64,000 nucleotides of DNA from NCBI GenBank assembly GCA_905221605.1, contig CAJNDS010001569.1, positions 719,442 to 783,441 on the forward strand, read 5' to 3'. The position numbers and the translations under genes are program-made. This stretch comes from Symbiodinium natans (taxonomy: Eukaryota; Sar; Dinophyceae; Suessiales; Symbiodiniaceae). The notes below the pieces were generated by a model. That model did no database searches, was not told the origin of the DNA, and was given only the letters and a program-made list of their open reading frames with translations. Shown one piece after another: positions 44,980-54,400 of the stretch. Numbering within the stretch: the first letter of the stretch is position 1; each line of letters opens with the position of its first letter.

Positions 44980-45220
44980 CCTAAGCCCTAAACCCTGAAC
45001 CCTAAACCCTAAACCCTAAACCCTAAACCCTGAACCCTGAACCCTGAACCCGAAGACTTGACCTCAAAAGGAGGATCTCTGCCTTTGCGTCTCCGACGTG
45101 TCGCACATATGTGTGAGGGAAGCCCAGCTCTCCTTTTTAGACTGGTACTTCGTTTAGGGCTTAGGGCTTAGGGGTTAGGGTTTAGGGTTTAGGGTTTAGG
45201 GTTTAGGGTTTAGGGTTTAT
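44980..45220. repeat. CCCTAAA (44980-45055) and TTTAGGG (45155-45220) arrays
   Basis: Opposed arrays around an island (45068-45152) that is open as EDLCLCVSDVSHICVREA and QLSFLDWYF, with ttc|gtttag as possible donor. Confidence 0.85.
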
Positions 45221-45364
45221 ATCCCTGTATCTCCCTTTGAAAGGAGTGAGTATACAGACAGGGTATCGCATGCCCTACTAAGACAGTTCTTTGCTCGAGC
45301 GGGGTCTGGGGGCGATTCAGGGTTCTGGGGGGTTAGGGTTTTAGATCCGTCGTCAGGGCCTCAT

Positions 45365-46086
45365 GGATTCAGGCTTGGCCTAGGGGCGGGTGCATTCAAT
45401 GAGAGATTCATTCTGAAGGTACCGAAACTGTAAGCCTTACGGACGGCTCAAGAGACGGAGTCCCCACACATTGAACCCTGAATCCAAAACCCACAAGCAG
45501 CCGAAACGGCGCAAATCCCGAAGCCTGCCTCAAGTTGCTTTGCGCAACGACCTTTGCGCCCGGGCGGTGTTCAGACTTCAGGGCTTTTGCAAGAGGGTTT
45601 AGGGCTTTGGGTTTGGGAATGTTTGGGTTTTGGGCTATAGGGATCTAAGGGCTTGAGGGTCTTTAGTTTACATTGGTTTAGGCTTGAGGTTTTAGGAGGG
45701 CTTTGGGTACCAGAGAGTCTTCCTCCAAGATTCAAGCCGGATGGCCCTTGCAAACAAGTATTTTCAACAAAATCTAATGTAGAACAGCCAAAGCCCTAAA
45801 CCCGAAACCCTAAACCCTAAACCCTAAACCCTAATCCCTTTGCGACTTTGGTGCTCATGCCTCTCTAAGTCGCACAGTAGCCACTCCAAGGAGCGATGGT
45901 TTCGGGTTTCGGGTGGTTTAGGGTTTAGGGTTTAGGGTTTTGGGTTTTGGGTTTAGGGTTTAGGGTTTAGGGTTTAGGGTTTAGGGCCCGAGTTGAGGGC
46001 CGAACCCCGAAAATCAGGTGAAGTACAAGCAGCCCTGGTGGACGCTTCCCAACGATGGCCTGCAGCGGATCAAGGGTGCCTCCTAG
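45365..46086 (+). CDS. Series of small coding-like islands, unknown gene
   Basis: 45365-45417 (AGAFNERFILK, aag|gtaccg donor), 45490-45595 (KQPKRRKSRSLPQVALRN, basic), 45717-45781 (VFLQDSSRMALANKYFQQ then TAG), 45838-45905 (CDFGAHASLSRTVATPRS, CCCTAAA before and TTTAGGG after) and 46021-46086 (atcag|gtgaag; VKYKQPWWTLPNDGLQRIKG then TAG). The last looks like a C-terminal exon. Phases not linked. Confidence 0.35.
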
Positions 46087-46121
46087 CGACTTTCGTGAGA
46101 AGCCCCAAAAAACCTAGACCA

Positions 46122-46394
46122 TCAGAAGTGCTTTAATATAGGATCCTGGGTAGTTGTGTTTTTTATTAGACTTATACAGATACGGAGGTCTGAAAAAAAT
46201 TGGGATGAGCGGACCCATAGGGTTGGTAATTCTCTAAGCTCCTGTATCAACTGCTTCCTGATAGTTTCAGGCTGCGGGTCAAAGATTGGCTGCCGGTTTC
46301 CACAGCGCATGTCGACAAAGCCCCCCTGGCTCTTCGTAGGGAATGGTGTAGTCAGGTACCTCATTCCTTCATTCCCTACTAAACCAGTAATCAA
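46122..46394 (-). CDS. Minus-strand open frame, 90 codons
   Basis: Core reads DMRCGNRQPIFDPQPETI and RKQLIQELRELPTLWVRS, charged and helical, more protein-like than the overlapping + frame. Its N-terminal part (GNEGMRYLTTPFPTK) is derived from a repeat at 46330-46385 that also occurs near 28715-28795. Confidence 0.3.
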   Translation of the reverse strand: MITGLVGNEGMRYLTTPFPTKSQGGFVDMRCGNRQPIFDPQPETIRKQLIQELRELPTLWVRSSQFFSDLRICISLIKNTTTQDPILKHF

Positions 46395-46626
46395 GGGACT
46401 AAAGGAGGGACCCTTATAAGGGACCTTGGGGGTTACTTAGGGCTACTTCGGAATATAGGGACTACATAGGGTATATATTGGGGGATCAGATGAAGGGTCC
46501 CTTCTAGCGGTCCCTCCTTATACCCCTTTAAAGCAAGAACCCGAGCATGAGTGCTAGATGTGAGCTTCTGCTCTTTTGCGATGATGCTCGAGGTAGGGGT
46601 GTCTGACGTCATTCATCCAGGCATCC

Positions 46627-46920
46627 GTGCGCGTCATCAAGTGCAGGGCTGGAGCCATGTATTTCCGAAAATACGGGCGCACCCCTTCCCAAAACAATCT
46701 ATTCCAACCTGAAATAGCCCGAAGTATATGTAGCCCTTACTTCGCTCATGCCGTTGTCCGGCAAATCAGGCGAGAAGGTGAGGAGACGAGGAGCATGGTT
46801 GACTTAGAATCTAGCAACCCCGCACTGAGGGTGGGGAATAACCAATCATCGACAAGCCTAAATAGGAGTAGTTCTCATAGCCCTACATTGCCCTACATAA
46901 CCCCAAACAAGCCTGAATAA
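46627..46920 (+). CDS. Open frame of 97 codons, unknown
   Basis: MYFRKYGRTPSQNNLFQP ... VVRQIRREGEETRSMVDL, TAA at 46918-46920. GTG or an internal ATG could start it; an acceptor catccag|g lies just upstream. No family recognised. Confidence 0.4.
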   Translation: MRVIKCRAGAMYFRKYGRTPSQNNLFQPEIARSICSPYFAHAVVRQIRREGEETRSMVDLESSNPALRVGNNQSSTSLNRSSSHSPTLPYITPNKPE

Positions 46921-47055
46921 CGCTGAGCCGAAGAAGTAAGGGTACCCCCCTCAAGGGGCACCTTTGCTGCCTGCTTCAGGTGCGAGCTGATCCGGCAGGC
47001 TGGCATTTAAAGGTTGGGGAAGGGTTTGGGGTTTAAGCTTAAGGTTTGGGGGGTT

Positions 47056-47214
47056 ATGCAGAATTATGGGCACCTTGAACTACCAGAAATATGTGATGCA
47101 ATAGACGTGTTTTTTCTCGCGGTGGGCATGTCACCGCACGACTTCCAGATGCCATCGCTGCCTGAGTTCGCCATGTGCTGCTTTCAAGCCCAAATCCGAA
47201 CACTCCCAACCTAA
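47056..47214 (+). CDS. Coding-like terminal exon, unknown
   Basis: ATG frame MQNYGHLELPEICDAIDV then FFLAVGMSPHDFQMPSLP, TAA at 47212-47214. Strong codon pattern. Open frames continue to 47334 in other phases. Confidence 0.4.
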   Translation: MQNYGHLELPEICDAIDVFFLAVGMSPHDFQMPSLPEFAMCCFQAQIRTLPT

Positions 47215-47332
47215 GCTCTAAGCCACATGTGCAGCTTCAAGCAACTACAAGGGGCGCTTGCTGTGTGGCATACCGTCAGTTCCCATGTATCAACACATGC
47301 CCAGTTCAGGCCAGTTCTATCTTGTGCTAACA

Positions 47333-47404
47333 GTCTTTACTGGGATTATAGTACCCCCTATCATAGTTCCTCTCAAGGACTGTTAGTATAAGGGGGAACA
47401 TCCC
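47333..47404. mobile_element. MITE family M2 copy, 5' end truncated
   Basis: gtgctaacagtctttactggg ... gactgttagtataagggggaacatccc. Confidence 0.8.
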
Positions 47405-47469
47405 AAGAGGTATCCCATGATCAGAACCCCCAGGGCTCTACCGGCACAGGGTGCACCAAGAACTTACTG

Positions 47470-47570
47470 CTTCTTAATGGGGAATTCGGGATTGGGGACC
47501 TTATAGCCTCCATAGAACGCTCTCAGTATTCCAAAGGCTACCCAATTCCCCAATTTCCGATTAAGACCCA
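47470..47570. mobile_element. Palindromic MITE-like element
   Basis: Left end cttaatggggaattcgggattggg, right end ccccaatttccgattaag. Imperfect inverted ends of about 30 bp; seen once. Confidence 0.6.
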
Positions 47571-47740
47571 GCAAGAGAAGGGTCAAGAAGGCCTATATGC
47601 GTGTACATACGTCTCTGCGGCTGTCCGGGAGTAACCCTTGATCTTTCAATCGCCTGCAGCCTCGTGAATCTGACGTCCAATGCATGCAATGTTACCCCGA
47701 GGGTAGAACCCTTAAATAGTAGATAGCTGGGGAGCCAGGT

Positions 47741-47842
47741 ATAATATAGGGGTCGGAATAATTTCTCGCAATCTTCCCTACATAAGTTTACTATAATCCC
47801 CCCAAAACCCTAGTCTAATTATTAAGGCCCCCCTATAATGTA
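47741..47842. mobile_element. MITE family M1 copy
   Basis: ataatataggggtcggaata ... attattaaggcccccctataatg. Inverted ends TAATATAGGGG and CCCCTATAATG. Confidence 0.8.
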
Positions 47843-47967
47843 GGGTTTAGGGTCAGGTGTGGCTGCAACTGCTGATTTCGTCTTGGGGACCGTAGGTCTG
47901 GCCTTCCCGAAGTCTCTCGGATTCCCCCGTTAAACCTCGGCCACATGGTTGTGGATCTCGATCATAT

Positions 47968-48070
47968 GGGGTTTACGAAAACAAGGGACCCCTAAGAGCG
48001 ACCCCCAAACAGTAGGGTTCCCTTATAGTAAGGACCCCAAAAAGGTACCCCCTAATTTCCAGAAACCGCC
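47968..48070. mobile_element. MITE family M3 copy (best preserved)
   Basis: ggggtttacgaaaacaaggg..acccctaagagcgacccccaaa..cagtagggttccc..ttatagtaaggacccc ... ctaatttccagaaacc. Used as the family reference here. Confidence 0.8.
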
Positions 48071-48148
48071 GATATACGATATTGGTTTTTGAGTTGCACC
48101 CCGCAGGGGGGTAATGTTAAGGAAGGGGTGCGGCTGGGTACCCGGACC

Positions 48149-48241
48149 ATGCGCGAGATGGCTTCGGAGCCAGGAGACACGGCGCTGGCACCCTCGCGAA
48201 GAAGTCCCAAGCGGTCTAAGACCCCCAATGCTAAGCCCTGA
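48149..48241 (+). CDS. ATG-initiated short frame, possible first exon
   Basis: MREMASEPGDTALAPSRR then SPKRSKTPNAKP, TGA at 48239-48241. A donor aagcg|gtctaag lies inside, so it could be a first exon with a Ser/Pro/Lys-rich N-terminus. Confidence 0.4.
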   Translation: MREMASEPGDTALAPSRRSPKRSKTPNAKP

Positions 48242-48280
48242 AACCCTGAAACCCTCTCATGTCCCGTATGTGCCCGTTCA

Positions 48281-48334
48281 TTATACGATAATAACCCCCA
48301 AACCCTCTTCTAGTTATGCAGGCCCCTCTATTAC
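48281..48334. mobile_element. MITE family M1, partial copy
   Basis: acgataataacccccaaacc..ctcttctagttatgcaggcccctctatta. Confidence 0.65.
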
Positions 48335-48554
48335 TAAACCCTAAGCTTGAAAACCCTGAAACCCTCTACTCCACAATGCCAAACCCCAAACCTTGAGAGA
48401 GCTGCAAATTTGGGGGGCTCATGGGAAATTAGCTTCAAGCAGGGCTGTAAGTAAGGTTTAGGGTTGCAAAGGGGTTTTCAAAAGGTCAAAAGGGTGTTTT
48501 GGAGGGTTTGAGGTTTGGGGTGGGGTTTAGGGTTTATACGCGCCAATACAGGCT

Positions 48555-50720
48555 TCAAGGGTGAAGGCGTGAAGCTTCAATCCTTCGCTCCTACCCGCCG
48601 CAGCTTACGTTCCAAGGGTGTCTCGGAGGGTAGCAGCCAACGGCTCCCACAAAGAGGACCGTGCGCCATGCCGAAGTGCCTCGGCGCTTTAGGGCTTAGG
48701 GTTTAGGGTTTAGGGCTCAGGGCTTCGGGCTTCGGGCTTCGAAACTACAGCCCGAGTAGGAGGGTTGTCTTAATGTTTGTTGGAGGGGCAAAGGGTTCTT
48801 GGATGTTCCAAGCGAGCCCAATGAGCCCAATACCAGTTTAACTTAAGGAATCGGCTGAATGTACTTCAAGCAGACACTCAAGTTCAATGCAAAGGCGGGA
48901 TATTTGGGGTCTCTACTGAGATCTGGAGGCTACGGTCCTGATGGTACCATCTACTGGGGGGGACCCCCTGCCCTCCGCGCCCAACTGCAGCCCTCCCCAA
49001 TCCCCGCTCAAAGCTAGCGACCCAGGCCTTGAATTCCAAGAGGGGTATAAGTATAGAGGGCCTAAACCCTAAACCCTAAACCCTAAACCCTAAACCCTAA
49101 ACCCTAAACCCTAAACTGAAGGTATATTCCTGTGGGGTGTTGGGCTCTCCCCGGGTGCCAAGCTTCAATTGCCAAGCTCCTCTGCGCTTAAGGAGAGATA
49201 CAGAAGAGGAAACCGCTACGTCGCCTGACTCGCCGGGCTCCGAGGCTTGGGCAAATTTCGACGTTTTGGGCTGCTGGATTTGGGGGTTTGGGGCTGAAAG
49301 GGGGGCTTAGGGTTTCGGATTTGGGGTTCGCAGCTTAAGGTTTTGGGACTTCGGCAGCATGGGGCTGACCTTCAGCCACCAAGCCCCATAACCCCTTCAC
49401 CTTGAGCGATTCAAGAGAGTCCTTGTTCTAGGACTTGCTTATGGAGCCCTAAAGCAAAAATCATTGCAGCTGCAATTACCTTTTTCTGAGGGCTCCCGGA
49501 GAGCAAATTCTTGTTACCAGAGCGCCAGGAAGTGGATCCTGACGTGGAGTCGGCCCTCGAGTATCTGAAGATGCTCCAGGCGATCTGGGGTTTAGGGTGT
49601 AGGGTTTAGGGTTTAGGATTTAGGGGCCTTTCCCGGGCTTGAGGGTTCCAGGGTTAAGTTTGTAGGCCTCAGTGCCCCTCACCGATAGCCCTTAATTCAA
49701 GATTCTACAGACCCTGAACCCTGAGAGCGCTAGAAACCGTAAAGCCCTGAAGCTTTAACCCTCAGAAGGACTTGACCGGACTGCACACGAAGTCCCAATG
49801 TGCGAGGCGGACCTAAACCCTAAGCTATACAACGTCGGCCGGCAGCGATCTTTCGCGTTTAGGCCAGCGATTAAACGCTAAACCCCAAACCCTAAACCCT
49901 AAGCCCTTTAGGGTTTACCCTTTTATGGTTTTTACCTTTGAGTGTTCATTGCTGTCCTCTGCTGCTGCCTGGCGTCGGCCCGTGGACCCGGAGCCTTCAG
50001 AGGACGAGCTGTCGCACTCCACCTTGCTGCTGTGGCGCCGTCGTGGCGCTGTTGTGGGTTTCTTTGTCACACGACGTTTGCCCGTGTTCCGGAAATGTGG
50101 CTGAGCGCCGACATCAACGTTCACGGGTTGAAGATTGCGGAGTTTAGGGCTTGGGGCTTGGGCGGCTTCGGGTTTAGGATTAAGCCGTGAGAGTTGCATG
50201 TAAGCTTGCCTAGTCCTTCAACCCTAAAGACTACTGTAAACCCTCTAACTTTCTCCCAAGCATTAAACCCTAAGCCTAAAGCACAACCCTATTCTAATTA
50301 TTCAGGCCCTTATGAGGCGCTAGAACCCACAGCCCAACTCCCGGGTCGTTAAGCCCCTAGACGTCTGATGCGAGGAAGGCGGCATGTTTGCTGGCAAGGA
50401 CGCCTTCCTGGCGAAACTTCAGGACATGATGCCAGGGCTTTGGGGTTCAAACCCTAAATTCTAAGCCCCATATCCTAAACCCAAAAACCCTGAACCCAAA
50501 CCCTAAACCCTAAACCCACCCCATAGAGCTATAGTGATCATCTTCCTAAAGGTGACCCCTTAAGACAGACACCCAAGTCCGGCGTTCAGAGGCTTCCTGG
50601 CTCCAAACACACCCTCCTGGCACCCGTGGTTCGTTTCAACTTCCCCCAGGAGCTGGCAAAGCAGGGGATCCATCCAGTGGAAGTACTACAGTCCATGCGT
50701 GCCTTCGCCCTCTTCAGCTA
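48555..50720 (+). CDS. Series of exons ending in a stop, unknown gene
   Basis: 48555-48687 (atacag|gc; GFKGEGVKLQSFAPTRRS, ctcg|gcgctt GC donor), 48859-49017 (MYFKQTLKFNAKAGYLGS then LLRSGGYGPDGTIYWGGP), 49107-49310 (ctgaag|g; VYSCGVLGSPRVPSFNCQ ... RRDTEEETATSPDSPGSE), 49512-49577 (EVDPDVESALEYLKMLQ, cag|gcgatc GC donor, phase 0), 49768-49879 (GLDRTAHEVPMCEADLNP), 50373 to about 50438 (gcgag|; EGGMFAGKDAFLAKLQDM, phase 0) and 50654-50720 (cccag|; ELAKQGIHPVEVLQSMRA then FALFS, TAG). Good AG|G and GC sites in several. The final exon gives a likely C-terminus just upstream of the sirtuin gene. Family unknown; the full phase chain is not solved. Confidence 0.4.
49915..50199. other. Ambiguous coding-like segment
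   Basis: The minus frame reads Ser/Glu/Arg-rich sequence (CDSSSSEGSGSTGRRQAA), while the + frame ends VPEMWLSADINVHGLKIA. Both are plausible and I could not decide the strand. Confidence 0.3.
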
Positions 50721-50738
50721 GGGATGCATGTGGGGTGC

Positions 50739-50764
50739 GGGGGGGGGGGGGGGGGGGGGGGGGG
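50739..50764. repeat. Poly-G tract, about 26 nt
   Basis: Longest pure G run in the window, about 20 bp after the stop codon of the preceding exon. Confidence 0.95.
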
Positions 50765-50982
50765 TTGCTTTTTAAGTCATCGGCCCTTTTGGGGTTCCTT
50801 TTGAACATGAGGGTTCAAAAGGAAGGACCCCTAGTCTAGGGAATGACCCAGATGGCCCAAAGAAAGAGGTCCTTATGTTTGCATGAGGCTCTACTGTGTT
50901 CCCTGAGCGTGAAGCCCTCACTCCCAACCTTCTCACACTGGGCTCTCTGAGGGCGTTGTGCAGATTTTACAGGGCCGGGGTA

Positions 50983-51041
50983 GGAATGAATTCCCCTTAT
51001 CACAAGGACCCCAAGAAGGTGCCCTGATTTTCGGAAACCCC
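50983..51041. mobile_element. MITE family M3, partial copy
   Basis: gaattccccttatcacaagg..accccaagaaggtgccctgattttcggaaaccccc. Confidence 0.6.
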
Positions 51042-51429
51042 CATATTCTTGAAAGTGGGCTTAAGGCCAAGACTTTGGGATGCTTTGTTGATCTGTCATA
51101 GAGTTTAGGTACCTTTTCGGTGGGCCTGCCGGGGGTGGGATGGTGGATTCAGCAAGTGGACGCCGAATGAAGAAGCGCACCTGGGCGTGAAAGCATCCTC
51201 GGGCCTTCTTCCTAGGCGCCCTGTTAGACGCTTGTTTTTGGAATGGAACCCGCCAACGAGCGACAATTCAAAGTTGTTGATCATCTCCGAACATTTTTGA
51301 ACTGCTTCCACATGACTGTTAGCAATTTCCCGTCCACTGCACACTGTTTCATGGATTCGTGTTCAAGAACATCTGCCAAATTCAGAGTCTCAACCTCCAT
51401 CTTCAAGCAACGACAAAGGCAGAGCGCCC

Positions 51430-54400
51430 ATGGAGGAGAAGATGGACCCTGTCGTCGACAGTTTCGACCTGGAGGGAATTGCCAGGCTTCTCCCCCCACC
51501 CCCCCATCGGCATCTTTTCGGGTTGAGTTGAGGGTAAGAAGCCCTTGCTGAACTTCCTTGGCCTTGAAATTCTCCAAGAGGGGTGTTGTCGATGGTGCAA
51601 ACCAGGTCAAGAGCTGAGGGCTAATTGTGGCTTTTGGGCCTGCAGCCTGACGCAGCTAGGCCTTGAGCGGTTAAGGGTTTAGGGTTTAGGGTTTAGGGTT
51701 TAAGGTTCATGCGAAGGTACATCGCAGACAAGGCCTGCAAGAAGATTGTCGTGATGTGCGGCGCTGGAATCTCCACTTCCGCAGGCGACAAGGGCGGATC
51801 TGCACCCTTCATCCCTAAACTAGGACCGGGAGTAGGCCCGTTTTTTCCTTTTTAGGGCTGGGGGATCCTTGGAATCCCCTTAACACCAAAAAGGGCACCC
51901 TTTTTGTTCCGGTTCCTCCCGGGTCTAGTAGATTCAGAGGCGCTAAATGCCTGAGATTGTTGCTGTCCTCAACCTAAAACAAGAGAACCAAATCTGAAAG
52001 TGCCTTTGGGTTTAACCTTAAACCAAAAAGACCTAAACTAAGCCTTAAAACAACTACAGGGCGTATGACTCCAGCGTAGGCCTTGTTTGCGCAGAGTCCG
52101 GCGGGAAGTGCGAGCACATTAGCACCGTGAGATCCCCTCGCCACCGGAGAATTGCACAGCCCCGGCCATTAATTCGGCTTACAGGAAGCAACAGCAGGTT
52201 TGCAATGATACCTCAAGCACTCAACCCGGAAAAAGGGGGCTGAACCTCAGCTCCCCCAACTCCGCCCCCAAAACCTGAGCCAGCCTTCCTAAACCTCATA
52301 CCGGTGGGGGGGGGGTGGGGGGGCAGAAACCTTAACCCTCAAAGGTTCAGAAAGCCCGAAAGCCGCTGGAAGGCTCTTAGAAAGCCCTAGAAGGGTTTAG
52401 GGTTCATATACCTTAATCAAAATTTGTAGTTTAGGGTATATCACCAGCGTGCCCTGCAGGGATACCAGACTTCAGGACGCCAGGCACTGGCCTGTACGAC
52501 AACCTGCAGAGGCGGCTGGAGGGCTTAGGGATCTTTAGGTTTGAGGGTTTAGGGCTTAGGGTGTGGGGGGCTTAGGGTTGAGGGCTTAGGGTTGAGGCTT
52601 CAGGGTGTTGAGCAAAGTCTGTGTGTTTTTTTGTTCGGATAGGAAACCCTACACAGAAGCACCCTAAACCCCAGAACCCTCTTCAGAAGCCCACCTTCAC
52701 CCAGCACACACTTAAATACAAAGCACAGCAACCAAGCGCAGCACTGGCAGGGAGAGTCGGAACTTACGAGCGTCCTTCGTCGGGATGAGGGAATTAGGGT
52801 TTACCCTAAACCCTAAACCCTAAACCCAAAATCCCCTCCGTTGACTTCTCGACCGTGCATGGCCTTTTTCCTTGATAGGGACCCTAGAGACTCCAAAACC
52901 CCTTAATTAAGGAATCTACCTTAAATCATATTAGGGTTCCGATTATAATTTAAGGTATATTCCTTCATTAAGGGGCTTTGGAGTCTCTGGGGAATTCATT
53001 CCTACTGAGAGCCAGAAAGCCATTATTTGCGTTAGGATTTGGAGGGCTTCTAGGGCTTTAAGTCGGGCTTCGGACGTTTTTTCCACGACGCTCTGACCCC
53101 GGAAAAGCTTTAAAGCCTTTGTGGCCGAGTGTGGGCCGAAGCAACCCTAAACCCTAAACCCTAAACCCTAAACTCTACAAGGTTCAATCTGCCGCAGGCG
53201 GAATCCATCTTCGAGCCGCTGGGTAGCCAGGGGCTTGAAGTTGTGAGGCTTCGGTTTAGGGTTTAAGGGTTTGGGGCTTAGGGTTTAGGGCTTGGGGCTT
53301 GGGGCTTAGGGTCTAGGGCTTAGGGTTTAGGGTTTATGGTGTTTTCCTTTTTGTTTTGCGGGTTAAGGGTTTAGGGTTCAGGTCGCGTTAAGCTCCGAGG
53401 CCCAAAGTTGTAAACCTGATTAAAGCCCATTCAACAGCTAGACCCCCAAGCCATAAACCCTGAGCCTAAAGCTCGTCGATCAACCCCAAACCCCAAGTCC
53501 CTGATAGAGGGTTGAGGGTTAAACTGGGGTTAGCGTTCTGGGGGGTTTGGGTTGAGGTTTTGCGGTTTTAAACCTGGCCCCAAACCCTCCAAACTTAAAC
53601 CCTCAAGCCTTAAAAGCCCCAAAAGCCCAAGCCTGTTTAAACCCTAACCCCAAAACCCCCAAACCCTAAGACCCTAAAACCCTGCTGAGTCCAAGCCAAG
53701 GATGAATTTTTTCCGGGACAACCCCGCGGCCTTCTATGAGCTGGCCCGGGAGCGACTTGCCTCAGATAGGGTTCTGAGGGGGGTTTAGGTTCAGAGTTCA
53801 GGGTTTAGGGTTTAGGTTTCCGCGGAGGGGGGGGGGGGGGGGGGGGGGTGGCAAGGTTTCTACTGGTTTCGAGGGTCAGGGTTTGAATAGTAAATAGTTG
53901 GCATAAAACTCGTTGAGTCTGCACAATACAGGGGGTTCCGACACTAGGGGGTACCTTATGGTGGGGTCCTGATTGTAAGGGAAATCCTACTATTTGGGGA
54001 TCCATAAAAAATGGGGGGCCCCCCATCTTCGTAAACCCCCATATATGAACACGAGGCCAAGTCACAAGTCCCTGAAGCCCCTGCGAGACCCTAAACCCTA
54101 AACCCTAAACCCTAAACCCTAAACCCTAAACCCTAAACCCTAAACCCTAAACCCTAAACCCTAAACCGAAGCCCCAAAGTCCCAATCACCCCCCCCAAGC
54201 CCAGGATGTGGCCGGGAAACTTCGAGCCGACCCCGGCATCCCGGCACTGCCTCGCTTTTTTGCCAAGGTTTGGTTTAGGGTTTAGGGTTTAGGGTTTAGG
54301 GTTTAGGGTTTAGGGTTTAGGGCTTCGGGCTTGGGGCTTAGGGCTTCGGGCTTCGGGCTTAGGGCTTGGGGCTTAGGGTTTAGGGTTTAGGCTCGAATGT

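Noticed and set aside
51709-51784. ATG at 51709 as the sirtuin start
   Set aside because: Exon 1 (51430-51485) supplies the conserved SFDLEGIAR that precedes this segment in the family, and the junction is in phase with an AG|G acceptor.
53215-53232. Extending sirtuin exon 4 to 53232
   Set aside because: It gives a six-residue insertion (PLGSQG). The GC donor at 53215 yields SIFEMNFFRDNP, which aligns with the family without a gap.
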